A stretch of DNA of 64,000 bases from Sulfitobacter sp. D7 (GTDB taxonomy: Bacteria > Pseudomonadota > Alphaproteobacteria > Rhodobacterales > Rhodobacteraceae). The position numbers were made by a program, and so were the translations under genes. Of the stretch, positions 26,004 to 35,082 are shown piece by piece. The DNA lies in the NCBI RefSeq assembly GCF_003611275.1, contig NZ_CP020694.1, forward strand, positions 1,736,001-1,800,000, written 5' to 3'. The notes under the pieces were generated by a model. The model did not search any database and was not told the DNA's origin. It worked only from the letters and a program-made list of their open reading frames with translations. Numbering within the stretch: the first letter of the stretch is position 1; each line of letters starts with the position of its first letter.

Positions 26004-27446
26004 ATGACCCGTGACCTGACGATCAAGCTGCACAACACCGCCACCCGGAAGAAAGAGGATTTCACGCCGATTGATGCGCAGAATGTGCGGATGTATGTCT
26101 GCGGTCCCACGGTCTATGACCGCGCGCATCTGGGCAACGCGCGGCCCGTGATCGTGTTTGATGTGCTCTACCGTCTGCTACGGCATGTCTATGGCCCCGA
26201 ACACGTTACTTACGTGCGCAACTTCACCGATGTCGACGACAAGATCAACGCCCGCGCCGCCGACAGCGGGCGCAGTATTGGGGAGATCACCGCAGAGACG
26301 ACGCAGTGGTATCTCGACGACATGGCCGCCGTCGGCGCGCTCGAGCCCGATCACATGCCGCGCGCCACGCAATACATCCCGCAGATGGTCGCGATGATCC
26401 GCGGGTTGATCGATGAGGGCTACGCCTATGAGGCAGAAGGCCATGTGCTGTTCCGGGTGCGTAAATATGCCAAATATGGCGCGCTCTCGGGCCGCTCGGT
26501 CGATGATATGATCGCAGGCGCGCGGGTTGAGGTGGCGCCCTACAAAGAAGACCCGATGGACTTCGTCCTGTGGAAACCTTCGAACGAAGGTACACCGGGC
26601 TGGCCGTCGCCTTGGGGGCAAGGCCGTCCGGGTTGGCATATTGAATGCTCCGCTATGGCGCATGATCTTTTGGGCGCGCAGTTCGACATCCACGGCGGCG
26701 GGATCGATCTGCAATTCCCGCACCATGAGAATGAGATCGCCCAGTCGAAATGTGCAGGCCACGGCTTTGCCAACTACTGGCTGCACAACGAGATGCTGCA
26801 GGTCGAAGGCAAGAAGATGTCCAAGAGCTTGGGCAATTTCTTTACCGTGCGGGATCTGCTGGAACAAGGCGTGCAGGGCGAGGTGATCCGGTTCGTGATG
26901 CTCTCGACCCATTACCGCAAGCCGATGGACTGGACTGCCTCGAAAGCAAAGATTGCGTACCATACTATTAACCAATGGTTCGAGATCACTGAGGGTCTGC
27001 AACCAACTAGCAAAGATGATTTCATCCCGGACAGTAATTTTCTCGCAATTTTAGGTAATGACCTGAACACACATGGCGCGCTGACTTTCGTTAGAAGTCT
27101 GAAGAAAGAACCGCAAAAATTACTCGACCATGCTAGATTTCTTGGCTTTCTATCGGATGAAAGAAGAGCTCTTTTTGCAGAGTTTCGCGCGAACAGCGCC
27201 TTCGGCTCTGGAACTACCCCCCAGCTTTCTAGATTGGGACGAGATCTCGATGCTCTCCGCAAAACGGCGATGGTCTCAAAGGACTTTGGGGAGGTTGATC
27301 GATGGAAAAGATTGCTCTCTCAAGCGGGTGTAATCGTGAAAATGACTAAGAATGAGGTGAATTTGTCCCCCGGGGAGACATACGAGCAAGCTTCTGTAGA
27401 TAAGATTGATAAGAGCATCTCAGGTGGCGGATCCAAAAGTGAATAA
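26004..27446 (+). CDS. cysS: Cysteinyl-tRNA synthetase with an atypical C-terminal third
   Basis: CysS charges tRNA-Cys. The catalytic domain is canonical: [15 protein letters not shown] (HIGH-type motif), [10 protein letters not shown] and [13 protein letters not shown] (zinc ligands), and KMSKSLGN. From about residue 313 (base 26940) the DNA turns abruptly AT-rich: hand counts give 27/60 and 25/60 G+C at 27061-27180 against 36/60 at 26641-26700. The protein becomes Lys/Ser/Phe-rich with codons (AGA, TTA, AAA) rare in the neighbours. The frame stays open to 480 residues. The tail replaces the usual DALR/anticodon region and looks acquired by recombination. Function is probably kept but should not be assumed. 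Confidence 0.9.
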   Translation: MTRDLTIKLHNTATRKKEDFTPIDAQNVRMYVCGPTVYDRAHLGNARPVIVFDVLYRLLRHVYGPEHVTYVRNFTDVDDKINARAADSGRSIGEITAETTQWYLDDMAAVGALEPDHMPRATQYIPQMVAMIRGLIDEGYAYEAEGHVLFRVRKYAKYGALSGRSVDDMIAGARVEVAPYKEDPMDFVLWKPSNEGTPGWPSPWGQGRPGWHIECSAMAHDLLGAQFDIHGGGIDLQFPHHENEIAQSKCAGHGFANYWLHNEMLQVEGKKMSKSLGNFFTVRDLLEQGVQGEVIRFVMLSTHYRKPMDWTASKAKIAYHTINQWFEITEGLQPTSKDDFIPDSNFLAILGNDLNTHGALTFVRSLKKEPQKLLDHARFLGFLSDERRALFAEFRANSAFGSGTTPQLSRLGRDLDALRKTAMVSKDFGEVDRWKRLLSQAGVIVKMTKNEVNLSPGETYEQASVDKIDKSISGGGSKSE

Positions 27447-29055
27447 AGAATGCCTCACCCTCTACGACACCACTCTGCGTGATGGGCAGCAGACCCAAGG
27501 CGTGCAGTTCTCAACCGATGAAAAACGCCAGATCGCCGAGGCGCTCGACACGCTCGGGGTAGACTATATCGAAGGCGGCTGGCCGGGTGCCAACCCCACC
27601 GACAGCGCATTTTTCGAGGCCGCTCCGCAGACGAAGGCACGGCTCACCGCCTTTGGCATGACCAAACGCGCGGGCATGTCGGCGGAAAATGACGACGTGC
27701 TGGCCGCCGTGTTGAACGCCGGAACGCAGTCGGTCTGTATCGTCGGCAAGACCCATGACTTCCATGTGAAAACCGCGCTAGGCATCACGCTGGAGGAAAA
27801 CACCGACAACATCGCCAAATCGGTCGCCCATCTGGTCGCCCAAGGCCGCGAGGCGCTGTTTGATGCCGAACATTTCTTCGACGGTTATAAGGCCAACCCC
27901 GACTACGCGCTTGAGGCGATCCGCGCGGCCTATGAGGCGGGTGCGCGCTGGATCGTGCTTTGCGACACCAATGGCGGCACGCTGCCCGAAGAGATCGGCC
28001 GCATCACCCGCGATGTGATCGCCGCAGGAATCCCCGGTGACCGGCTGGGCATTCACACCCATGACGACACCGAAAACGCCGTGGCCTGCACGCTGGCCGC
28101 CGTCGATGCGGGCGCGCGCCAAATCCAAGGCACGCTGAACGGGCTGGGCGAGCGGTGCGGCAACGCCAATCTGACCACGCTGATCCCGATCCTGTTGCTG
28201 AAAGAACCCTATGCCAGCCAGTTCGAGATTGGCGTCACCCGCGCCGCGCTAAAAGGGCTGACGCGGACCAGTCGGATGCTGGACGAAATCCTCAACCGGG
28301 TGCCGATGAAACAGGCAGGGTTCGTGGGTTCTTCGGCCTTTGCGCATAAGGCGGGGCTTCATGCCAGCGCCATCGCCAAAGACCCCAGCACCTATGAACA
28401 TATCGACCCCGCACTGGTCGGCAATACCCGCGTCATTCCGATGTCGAACCAAGCCGGGCAATCCAATCTGCGCAAACGGCTGAGCGATGCCGGTCTGGCC
28501 GTGGCCAAGGGCGACCCGGCGCTTGGCCGGATCTTGGAAGTGGTCAAGGGCCGCGAGGCGCAGGGCTATGCCTATGACACCGCACAGGCGAGTTTCGAGC
28601 TGCTCGCCCGCGACGTGATGGACCAGTTGCCGCATCTTTTCGAGGTGGAGCGTTACCGCGTCACGGTCGAACGTCGCCGCAATGCCGAAGGCCGGATGGT
28701 CAGCCTTTCCGAGGCGGTCGTGGTGGTCGATGTCGACGGAGAAAAGCGGCTCTCGGTCTCGGAATCGCTGGACGAAGATGGCGCAGACCGTGGCCCGGTC
28801 AACGCCCTCTCCAAAGCGCTGGTCAAGGATTTGGGCAAGTACAGCAGTCTGCTGGATGACATGCGTCTGGTTGACTTCAAAGTCCGCATCACCCAAGGCG
28901 GCACCGAAGCCACCACCCGCGTCATCATCGACAGCGAAGACGGGCAGGGGCGGCGTTGGTCCACCGTGGGCGTCAGCGCCAACATACTCGACGCCTCATT
29001 CGAGGCATTGCTAGATGCGATACGTTGGAAATTGATCCGGGACCGCGCCCAATGA
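27439..29055 (+). CDS. cimA: (R)-citramalate synthase
   Basis: CimA condenses pyruvate with acetyl-CoA to citramalate, the threonine-independent route to isoleucine. The DRE-TIM metallolyase core shows [18 protein letters not shown] at the N terminus, [12 protein letters not shown] with the metal histidines, and [13 protein letters not shown]-terminal LeuA-type allosteric domain follows (about 400-538). I chose the GTG overlapping the cysS stop by 8 bases, with GGCGGA 7 bases before it; GTG 27424 and TTG 27406 are alternatives. The start lies at the edge of the AT-rich cysS segment. It overlaps the methyltransferase gene by 4 bases. Confidence 0.9.
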   Translation: MNKECLTLYDTTLRDGQQTQGVQFSTDEKRQIAEALDTLGVDYIEGGWPGANPTDSAFFEAAPQTKARLTAFGMTKRAGMSAENDDVLAAVLNAGTQSVCIVGKTHDFHVKTALGITLEENTDNIAKSVAHLVAQGREALFDAEHFFDGYKANPDYALEAIRAAYEAGARWIVLCDTNGGTLPEEIGRITRDVIAAGIPGDRLGIHTHDDTENAVACTLAAVDAGARQIQGTLNGLGERCGNANLTTLIPILLLKEPYASQFEIGVTRAALKGLTRTSRMLDEILNRVPMKQAGFVGSSAFAHKAGLHASAIAKDPSTYEHIDPALVGNTRVIPMSNQAGQSNLRKRLSDAGLAVAKGDPALGRILEVVKGREAQGYAYDTAQASFELLARDVMDQLPHLFEVERYRVTVERRRNAEGRMVSLSEAVVVVDVDGEKRLSVSESLDEDGADRGPVNALSKALVKDLGKYSSLLDDMRLVDFKVRITQGGTEATTRVIIDSEDGQGRRWSTVGVSANILDASFEALLDAIRWKLIRDRAQ

Positions 29056-29771
29056 CAGACGATATGACCGCTTTTTTCACCCTGCACCGTGACCTGCCGC
29101 GCGAGGGGCCGGGGGAGCCTTCGGACGTGAACTGGGCCGTGGAACAGGTCGACCTGCCCGCGCGCGCCGAGATCGCCGATGTGGCCTGCGGCCCCGGCAG
29201 CGACATCGGCGCACTCCGCGCGGCGATTCCGCAGGGCCATGTGACCGCCCTCGATCAAACCGCGCATTTCGTTGACACCGCGCGGGGCCGTTTCGTGGCC
29301 GATGGCAATGTCACCCTGCTGCGCGCCGATATGGCCGCGATCGCCAATGAATATGATCTCATTTGGTGCGCCGGTGCGGTCTATTTCCTTGGCGTGACCG
29401 AGGCGCTGACCCGTTGGCGCAAATCCCTGCGCGCGGGTGGTGTGGTGGCATTCTCCGAGCCTTGCTGGCTGACCGATACCCCTTCGGAGGACGCCCGCGC
29501 GCAATGGGCCGACTATCCCGCGATGAGCGACCCAGACGGCATTGCTGAACGGGTGCGCGCGGCGGGATATGAGGTCGTGGCGACCCGCGTTCTGTCGGAG
29601 GAGGCTTGGGAGAATTACTACACCCCGCTGGAGGCCCGCATCGAAAAGCTGCGCCCCGGTGCGGATGACGCATTGGCACAGGTGCTTGATGCAACAGAGG
29701 CGGAAATCGCCTGCTGGCGCGCGCACGGGGATGAATTTGGCTATCTGTTGACGGTGGCACGCCCCGCATGA
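29052..29771 (+). CDS. Class I SAM-dependent methyltransferase
   Basis: The 239-residue protein shows the SAM-binding motif DVACGPGSDIGALRAAIP near residue 40. It then has VTALDQTAHFVDTA (motif II region), YDLIWCAGAVYF and WRKSLRAGGVVAFSEP (post-motif region). It resembles the small-molecule methyltransferase class. Its ATG overlaps the cimA stop (ATGA) and its own stop overlaps the next gene the same way, so three enzymes are coupled. The acceptor is unknown; neither neighbour identifies it. Confidence 0.8.
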   Translation: MTDDMTAFFTLHRDLPREGPGEPSDVNWAVEQVDLPARAEIADVACGPGSDIGALRAAIPQGHVTALDQTAHFVDTARGRFVADGNVTLLRADMAAIANEYDLIWCAGAVYFLGVTEALTRWRKSLRAGGVVAFSEPCWLTDTPSEDARAQWADYPAMSDPDGIAERVRAAGYEVVATRVLSEEAWENYYTPLEARIEKLRPGADDALAQVLDATEAEIACWRAHGDEFGYLLTVARPA

Positions 29772-30532
29772 CCTTCGACGCCGACCTAAACGCCTGCGCC
29801 GCCATGGTAGAGCGCGCCGACCCTTGGCGCTTTCGCGCCGCCATGGCCGCCCCCGTCGAGACGCGCAAGCTGCTCTTCCCGCTCTATGCCTTCAACGTCG
29901 AGGTTGCCCGCGCGCCATGGGTCACCCAAGAGGCGATGATCGCCGAGATGCGCCTACAATGGTGGCGCGACGCGCTGGAGGAGATTGCTAAGGGCGGCCC
30001 CGTCAGGCGCCACGAAGTCACCACGCCGCTGGCCCGCGCGATCGCGCCCGAGGATGCGGAATTACTCGATGAACTCGTCGCTGCGCGGCGGTGGGATATC
30101 TACAAAGACCCCTTTGAGGATGCTGCCCATTTCGCTCGCTACATCGACCAGACCGCAGGCCATCTGATGTGGGTCGCCGCACGCCGCCTTGGCGCGACGC
30201 AAGAAGCGATCGTGCGTGATGCGGCCTATGCCACCGGCATCGCCGCTTGGCTCTGTGCCATTCCGAATTTGGAAGAGGCGGGCCGTGTGCCGCTGCTCGA
30301 TGGCACGGCGGAAGGGGTTTCGGCCCTTGCCAAGGGGGCGTTGGACCGCCTGAAATCAGCGCGGGCCAAACGGGCGCAGATCCCAAAGGCGGCGCGGGCC
30401 GCATTGTTGCCTGCCGCCCATGCCGGACCTGTTTTGCACGCGGCTGTGGCAGACCCGCAAAAGGTCTCCCAAGCAGGCTTGCCTGACCCGCGCCGCCATT
30501 TCGCGCTGCGGGCCATGGCGTCTCGCTGGTAG
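29768..30532 (+). CDS. Squalene/phytoene synthase-like protein, NDUFAF6-type, without the first Asp motif
   Basis: The 254-residue protein has the fold signature of squalene/phytoene synthases: LLFPLYAFNVEVARAPW, EMRLQWWRDAL and the helix YIDQTAGHLMWVAARRLG. Where true synthases have an Asp-rich metal motif after LYAF, this one reads NVEVARAP, so prenyl-diphosphate condensation is unlikely. Such proteins resemble NDUFAF6, a complex I assembly factor in mitochondria; a similar role in respiratory chain assembly is a reasonable guess. It overlaps the methyltransferase gene by 4 bases and ends 4 bases from the convergent transporter gene. Confidence 0.75.
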   Translation: MTFDADLNACAAMVERADPWRFRAAMAAPVETRKLLFPLYAFNVEVARAPWVTQEAMIAEMRLQWWRDALEEIAKGGPVRRHEVTTPLARAIAPEDAELLDELVAARRWDIYKDPFEDAAHFARYIDQTAGHLMWVAARRLGATQEAIVRDAAYATGIAAWLCAIPNLEEAGRVPLLDGTAEGVSALAKGALDRLKSARAKRAQIPKAARAALLPAAHAGPVLHAAVADPQKVSQAGLPDPRRHFALRAMASRW

Positions 30533-30536
30533 GCGC

Positions 30537-31748
30537 TTAGCTCAGCTGCGTTTCTTTGCGGCTGCGCAGCACCAGCCAGATCAGCGAGCCACCGGCCAGC
30601 ACCAAGAACGGCACCATGGCAAAGTTCACCGCTGCCCAGCCTTCTTGCGCCGTGCCGCCCGAACAATTCATCAAACCGCCCGAGGCGAGCGAGGCGACGG
30701 TCACGCCGCCGAACACCAGCAGATCGTTCAGGCCCTGCATCCGCCCGCGCTCATGCGGCTCATGCGCCCCGGCGAGCATGGTCGTGGCCCCGATAAAACC
30801 AAAGTTCCACCCCAGCCCCAAGAGGATCAGCGCGACAAAGAAGTTGCCCAGTTCCACCCCCTGCAGCGCCACCAGTCCTGCGGCGGCAAGGATCGCGATG
30901 CCAAGGCCCATGATCCGCTCGACCCCGAACCGATTGATCAGGTGGCCGGTAAAGAAGGACGGCGCGAACATCGCCAGCACGTGGCCAGTGACCACGTAGC
31001 CCGCGTTATCTTGGCTATAACCGCAGCCGACGACGGCCAGCGGGGTCGAAGTCATCACGAGGTTCATCAGCGCATAGGCCACCATGGCGCAGATCACCGC
31101 CACGGCGATGCGCGGCGTGGTCAGAAGCTCCCAGCGGCTGCGGCCCTTGGGCGCGTCATGCGCCGGGATCGGCGGTTTTGGAATGTCGATGAAAAGAAAC
31201 AGCAGCGCGCCCACAACGTTCACCGCCACCACGGCCAAATAGGTGCCAAGGAAGGGCACCACGAGGCTGCCAGAGGTCGCCGTGGCAAGCTGCGGCCCGA
31301 TGATGGCCGAGACCAGACCGCCCGCCATCACATAAGAGATCGCCTTGGGCCGGAAGTCATCCGAGGCAGTATCGGCGGCGGCGAAACGGTAGAACCCTTG
31401 GGCAGACATATAGACGCCCGTCAGCAGGGAGCCGAGCAAAAAGACCGGGAAAGACGCGAGATAAAGCCCATAGGCCGCGACCGCGCCGCCCAATGCTCCG
31501 CCCGCAGCCCCCAGAAAAAACCCCGCCCGTCGGCCAAACCTTTGCATGATGGCCGAAACCGGCGTGGCCGAGAGCATGGAGCCCAGCACGATCATCGAGA
31601 TCGGCAGCGTGGCAAGACAGACATTGGTCGCCAGCGACTGACCGGCAAGACCACCCACGAGGAAAATCATCGGCATCTGCGCACCAAGAAAGGCCTGCGC
31701 TGCCACCAGCACCGCTACGTTGCGCCGGGCGCGTCTGTCGTCGATCAT
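30537..31748 (-). CDS. MFS transporter
   Basis: The 403-residue protein has about twelve membrane helices in two six-helix halves with a cytoplasmic loop near the middle (PPIPAHDAPKGRSRWELL). Motif-like MQRFGRRAGFFLG lies between helices 2 and 3, and FFTGHLINRFGVERIMGLG lies in the second half. The start was set at MIDDRRARRN, with GAGGA about 9 bases upstream; the frame is open 31 codons further but without a ribosome site. It probably exports or imports a small molecule. It diverges from the cobK unit; no substrate is evident. Confidence 0.85.
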   Translation of the reverse strand: MIDDRRARRNVAVLVAAQAFLGAQMPMIFLVGGLAGQSLATNVCLATLPISMIVLGSMLSATPVSAIMQRFGRRAGFFLGAAGGALGGAVAAYGLYLASFPVFLLGSLLTGVYMSAQGFYRFAAADTASDDFRPKAISYVMAGGLVSAIIGPQLATATSGSLVVPFLGTYLAVVAVNVVGALLFLFIDIPKPPIPAHDAPKGRSRWELLTTPRIAVAVICAMVAYALMNLVMTSTPLAVVGCGYSQDNAGYVVTGHVLAMFAPSFFTGHLINRFGVERIMGLGIAILAAAGLVALQGVELGNFFVALILLGLGWNFGFIGATTMLAGAHEPHERGRMQGLNDLLVFGGVTVASLASGGLMNCSGGTAQEGWAAVNFAMVPFLVLAGGSLIWLVLRSRKETQLS

Positions 31749-31871
31749 GTCTGAATTCCTCACTTCCCGCCAAGGCGTAGCCCTGCCGATGCGTAAGGGC
31801 AAGCCCGGCCCCGGTTTTTGCGCCCCCGATCCCGCTTGCACCCGACGCCAAGCTCGCCGATGATTGCGCCG

Positions 31872-32618
31872 ATGACCGCCTCAAACCACCCTTCGCTGAA
31901 CCTTCTTCTGCTCGCTGGCACTGCCGAGGCGCGGCAGCTTGGCGTCGCTTTGGCTGAGGCCGGTCACAGGGTCACCGCATGGCTGACGGAACCGCCGCGC
32001 GGCAGCAATCCGATGCCGATGGCGTTTGAAATGCGCGACCCCGACGACACCACCGCCCTGCGGCGCGATATGGCGGGTTTTGATGCGGTGCTCGATCTCA
32101 GCCATGGGTTCGATGCGGGGCTAAGCCACGCAGGTTTTGCCGCCGCCAAGTCCTTGGGCAAACCCTTCATCAGCTTTTCTCGGCCTGTCTGGCCTTTGGA
32201 CAACCCGCTGCTGCAATCGGCGCCCGATGTGACGACAGCCGCCCGTGCGGTGCCGCCCGGGGCCCGCGTCTTTGTCGCCACCGGCTGGGCGAGCCTGCCC
32301 GCGTTCCTGCCGTTCAAGGGCGCACGCCTCATGCTGCGCCAGACGACCCACCATGACCGGCCCGCACCCTATGACTTTGTCGACCTGATCTTTGGCGATC
32401 CGCCTTTCACCGTGGAGAGCGAGACGGCATTGTTCCGTGAACTCGGCGTCGACCTGCTGATCTGCCGCAACCTCGGCGGGCAGGCCAGCCGGCCAAAGGT
32501 CGACGCCGCCCTGTCGCTCGGCTTGCCAGTAATCCTCATTGAAAAGCCGCGCCTGCCAGAGGGGGCACAGTGCCTGACCGACCTTGGCGCGATGATGGAC
32601 TGGGCGGCGCAGCTGTGA
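31872..32618 (+). CDS. cobK: Precorrin-6A (cobalt-precorrin-6A) reductase
   Basis: CobK/CbiJ reduces the macrocycle of precorrin-6A during cobalamin synthesis. The 248-residue protein starts with a Rossmann-like LNLLLLAGTAEARQL. It continues with DLSHGFDAGLSHAGFAAAKSLG, SFSRPVW and the C-terminal LICRNLGGQASRPKVDAA, all characteristic of the family. An in-frame ATG 12 bases upstream is an equally possible start; neither has a clear ribosome site. Other cobalamin genes are not in the window and no cobalamin riboswitch is visible upstream. The stop overlaps the glycosylase start (GTGA). Confidence 0.86.
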   Translation: MTASNHPSLNLLLLAGTAEARQLGVALAEAGHRVTAWLTEPPRGSNPMPMAFEMRDPDDTTALRRDMAGFDAVLDLSHGFDAGLSHAGFAAAKSLGKPFISFSRPVWPLDNPLLQSAPDVTTAARAVPPGARVFVATGWASLPAFLPFKGARLMLRQTTHHDRPAPYDFVDLIFGDPPFTVESETALFRELGVDLLICRNLGGQASRPKVDAALSLGLPVILIEKPRLPEGAQCLTDLGAMMDWAAQL

Positions 32619-33247
32619 GCCTTGCGCTCCCGATCACCTGCAACGCCGATGTGGCCGAGGGAGCCGCTTGGCTGTCTGAAGCCGAGCCGCGTTTTGCCAT
32701 GGCGCTTGCACGCACCGGTCCGCTGCCCCTGCGCCTGCGCCCGCCGGGTTTCGCGGGCCTTCTCGACATCATCGTGGGGCAGCAGGTGAGCGTGGCCTCT
32801 GCCCGGGCGATCTATGCGCGGCTGGTGGAGGCGGGGTTGGACCGCCCGGAAAACGTCCTGCACGCGGGCGACGACGGTCTGCGCGCCGCGGGGCTGAGCC
32901 GCCCCAAAGCGCGCTATGTGCTGGCCTTGGCGGAGCGGAAGTTTGACTTTGACGCGCTGCACTGCCTGTCCGATGACGCAGCCATTGCCGCGTTGGTCGC
33001 CATGCCGGGTATCGGGCCGTGGACCGCGCAGGTCTATGTGATGTTCTGCATGGGCCGTCGCGACATCTTTCCAAGTGGCGATCTTGCGTTGCAAGAAGCC
33101 GCGCGGGGGCTGTTTGATCTGCCCGCGCGCCCGACGCCGAAAGACCTTACCGCCATGGCCGCCGCTTGGTCACCTTGGCGGTCGGTTGCGGCGCGCTTGC
33201 TCTTTGCCTACTACCGGGTGTTGAAACAAAAGGAAGGATTGTCATGA
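32615..33247 (+). CDS. DNA-3-methyladenine glycosylase II-like (AlkA family)
   Basis: This helix-hairpin-helix glycosylase would remove alkylated purines from DNA. The 210-residue protein has LLDIIVGQQVSVASARAI and the HhH motif LVAMPGIGPWTAQVY. The catalytic aspartate lies in FPSGDLALQEA. It lacks the N-terminal TBP-like domain of E. coli AlkA, as do many shorter homologues. The GTG start overlaps the cobK stop and the stop overlaps the esterase ATG, so it sits in the middle of a three-gene coupled unit. Confidence 0.87.
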   Translation: MSLALPITCNADVAEGAAWLSEAEPRFAMALARTGPLPLRLRPPGFAGLLDIIVGQQVSVASARAIYARLVEAGLDRPENVLHAGDDGLRAAGLSRPKARYVLALAERKFDFDALHCLSDDAAIAALVAMPGIGPWTAQVYVMFCMGRRDIFPSGDLALQEAARGLFDLPARPTPKDLTAMAAAWSPWRSVAARLLFAYYRVLKQKEGLS

Positions 33248-33909
33248 CACGGGTTTTGAACGCCGAGCGCCGCGAGCCGGTCTCTGGCACCACACGGTCG
33301 GTTGTGGTGTTCCTGCATGGCTATGGGGCCAATGGCGCTGACCTGCTGGGCCTCGCCGATCCTCTGAGCGAGCATTTGCCGGACACGCTTTTCGTTGCGC
33401 CCGACGCGCCTGAAGCCTGCGCCGGCGCACCGATGGGCTTCCAGTGGTTCCCGATCCCGTGGATCGATGGATCATCCGAAGAGGAATCGATGCGCGGGAT
33501 GATGAGCGCGGTCGAAGACCTCGACGCCTTCCTCGATGCGCTGATGGTGGACGAAGACGTGCTGCCCGAACAGGTCGTGCTCTTTGGCTTTTCTCAAGGC
33601 ACGATGATGTCGCTGCATGTGGCCCCGCGCCGCGAGGATGCGGTGGCGGGCATCGTGGCCTTTTCGGGCCGCCTGCTGAACCCCGAAGCGCTGGCCGAAG
33701 AGGCGCGCGTCAAGCCGCCGGTGCTGCTGGTGCACGGAGATGCCGACGATGTGGTGGCACCGCAATCCCTGCCGCAGGCCGCCGAAGCCCTGCAAGAGGC
33801 CGGGTGGCAGGACGTCTACGCCCATGTGATGAAGGGCACCGGCCATGGCATCGCACCGGATGGCTTGAGTGTCGCACTTGCCTTCATGCGCGACAAACTG
33901 GGGCTTTAA
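33244..33909 (+). CDS. Phospholipase/carboxylesterase family hydrolase
   Basis: This 221-residue alpha/beta hydrolase has a catalytic Ser in LFGFSQGTMMSL, Asp in LVHGDADDVV and His in GTGHGIAP. The oxyanion region is VVFLHGYGANG. The family hydrolyses short acyl esters or lysophospholipids in the cytoplasm. A strong AAGGAAGG lies 7 bases before the ATG, which overlaps the glycosylase stop (ATGA). The 3' end overlaps the convergent VOC gene by 4 bases. Confidence 0.87.
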   Translation: MTRVLNAERREPVSGTTRSVVVFLHGYGANGADLLGLADPLSEHLPDTLFVAPDAPEACAGAPMGFQWFPIPWIDGSSEEESMRGMMSAVEDLDAFLDALMVDEDVLPEQVVLFGFSQGTMMSLHVAPRREDAVAGIVAFSGRLLNPEALAEEARVKPPVLLVHGDADDVVAPQSLPQAAEALQEAGWQDVYAHVMKGTGHGIAPDGLSVALAFMRDKLGL

Positions 33910-34349
33910 CCCTTCATCTCATCCCAGAGCCACGGCTCTGCGAATTCGACCGAATTGCCTGCCGGGTCGCGCACATAAAGTGAGCGCGCCCCGTTGGGCC
34001 AGTCAAAGCTGGTATCGATCTCGACCCCGGCGGCCTGCAGCCGCGTCTCCATCGCGGCGATCTCATCGCGTTTCATCGCAAAGCAGACATGCCCCGGCCC
34101 CCGCGCCCCATGGGGCGGCACCGGCATCTTCGGATTACCGGGCGGCTGGCTTGTTGCCGTGGGGTTGAAGACCAGCAAGACCGAGGGGCCAAGCGCAAAG
34201 AACATATGCCGCCCCGGCACCTCTTGAAACAGTTGTAGACCCAGAATGTCGCGGTAAAACTCCCGCGCCGCATCCAGATCATCGACGTAAACGGCGGCTT
34301 CGAGCAAGGACTGCGGGGCGGGCGCATCGGGCAGGGGGCTTTTCATCAT
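33906..34349 (-). CDS. VOC-family (glyoxalase/dioxygenase-fold) protein
   Basis: The 147-residue protein has the two beta-alpha-beta3 units of vicinal oxygen chelate proteins: LLEAAVYVDDLDAAREFY with MFFALG, and HVCFAMKRDEIAAMETRL ending RSLYVRDPAGNSVEFAEP. A metal site could use the histidine in GHVCFA and the glutamate in SVEFAEP. Such proteins act as glyoxalases, dioxygenases or resistance proteins; the substrate is not predictable. It is a single gene reading toward the esterase. Confidence 0.8.
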   Translation of the reverse strand: MMKSPLPDAPAPQSLLEAAVYVDDLDAAREFYRDILGLQLFQEVPGRHMFFALGPSVLLVFNPTATSQPPGNPKMPVPPHGARGPGHVCFAMKRDEIAAMETRLQAAGVEIDTSFDWPNGARSLYVRDPAGNSVEFAEPWLWDEMKG

Positions 34350-34494
34350 GCCACAAGGTTAACAAACTCTGCCCATCTGTCACGCCTCTGTCGTAATCTT
34401 TGGGCAAAACCGGCGACATCTAGTGGTTCACCTTTGTCTTGCCAGAGAGAAACCGCGAGATATAGTGACTAAAACGGGCAGAGGACGCGACCAG

Positions 34495-35079
34495 ATGGAC
34501 GGCGATTTCAGGACCGAATTTACCCGCCACCCGGCGGCGCTCAAACACCACCCCGCGCTGGTGCTCAACGCGGATTATCGGCCATTGTCTTATTATCCGC
34601 TGTCGCTGTGGCCGTGGCAAGAAGCGGTAAAGGCCAAATGGCTCGACCGGGTCGAGATCGTCGCCGAATATGACGAGGTGGTGCGCAGCCCCTCTACGGT
34701 GATCAGGATCCCTTCCGTTGTCGTTCTCAAAGACTATGTCAAACCTCAAAAGCGCGTGGCCTTCACGCGCTTTAATTTATTTCTGAGGGATGAATTCCGC
34801 TGCCAATACTGCGGCGCGAAGGGGGATCTGACCTTTGACCATGTGGTGCCCCGCGCTGCGGGTGGGGTGACAAGCTGGCAAAACGTGGTGGCGGCCTGTA
34901 GCCCCTGCAATCTGCGCAAAGGCTCGCGGCCCTTGCACCGCACGGGGCTGGCTTTGCGCAAACCGCCGCGCCAACCCGCCGCCGAAGAGTTGCGCAACAT
35001 GGGGCGCAAATTCCCGCCCGGCCATCTGCATGAAAGCTGGATGGATTTTCTCTATTGGGATGCCGAGCTTCAGGCCTGA
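34495..35079 (+). CDS. HNH endonuclease family protein
   Basis: The 194-residue protein carries a C-terminal HNH domain with four zinc cysteines (CQYC and CSPC). The core is FDHVVPRAAGG, then WQNVVAAC and CNLRKGSR, the standard HNH signature. The N-terminal half (PALVLNADYRPLSYYPLSLW) is typical of a conserved chromosomal HNH family found in many bacteria, not of a restriction system. AGAGGA about 10 bases before the ATG sets the start; the frame runs 24 codons further upstream. The biological role is not known to me. Confidence 0.83.
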   Translation: MDGDFRTEFTRHPAALKHHPALVLNADYRPLSYYPLSLWPWQEAVKAKWLDRVEIVAEYDEVVRSPSTVIRIPSVVVLKDYVKPQKRVAFTRFNLFLRDEFRCQYCGAKGDLTFDHVVPRAAGGVTSWQNVVAACSPCNLRKGSRPLHRTGLALRKPPRQPAAEELRNMGRKFPPGHLHESWMDFLYWDAELQA

Positions 35080-35082
35080 CGC

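Noticed and set aside
26004..27446. cysS as a broken pseudogene because of its odd C terminus
   Set aside because: The frame is intact, all catalytic motifs are present and the stop codon is normally coupled to cimA. Recombination explains the tail better than decay.
28653..29726. A 357-codon minus-strand frame opposite cimA and the methyltransferase gene
   Set aside because: Both plus-strand genes have clear motifs and coupled starts; the frame has none.
30420..31754. A 444-codon plus-strand frame opposite the MFS transporter
   Set aside because: It is hydrophilic and Arg/His/Gln-rich, and lies entirely over a clear membrane-protein gene on the minus strand.
31749..31871. A cobalamin riboswitch upstream of cobK or the MFS gene
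   Set aside because: The gap is only about 120 bases and contains no B12-box-like sequence.
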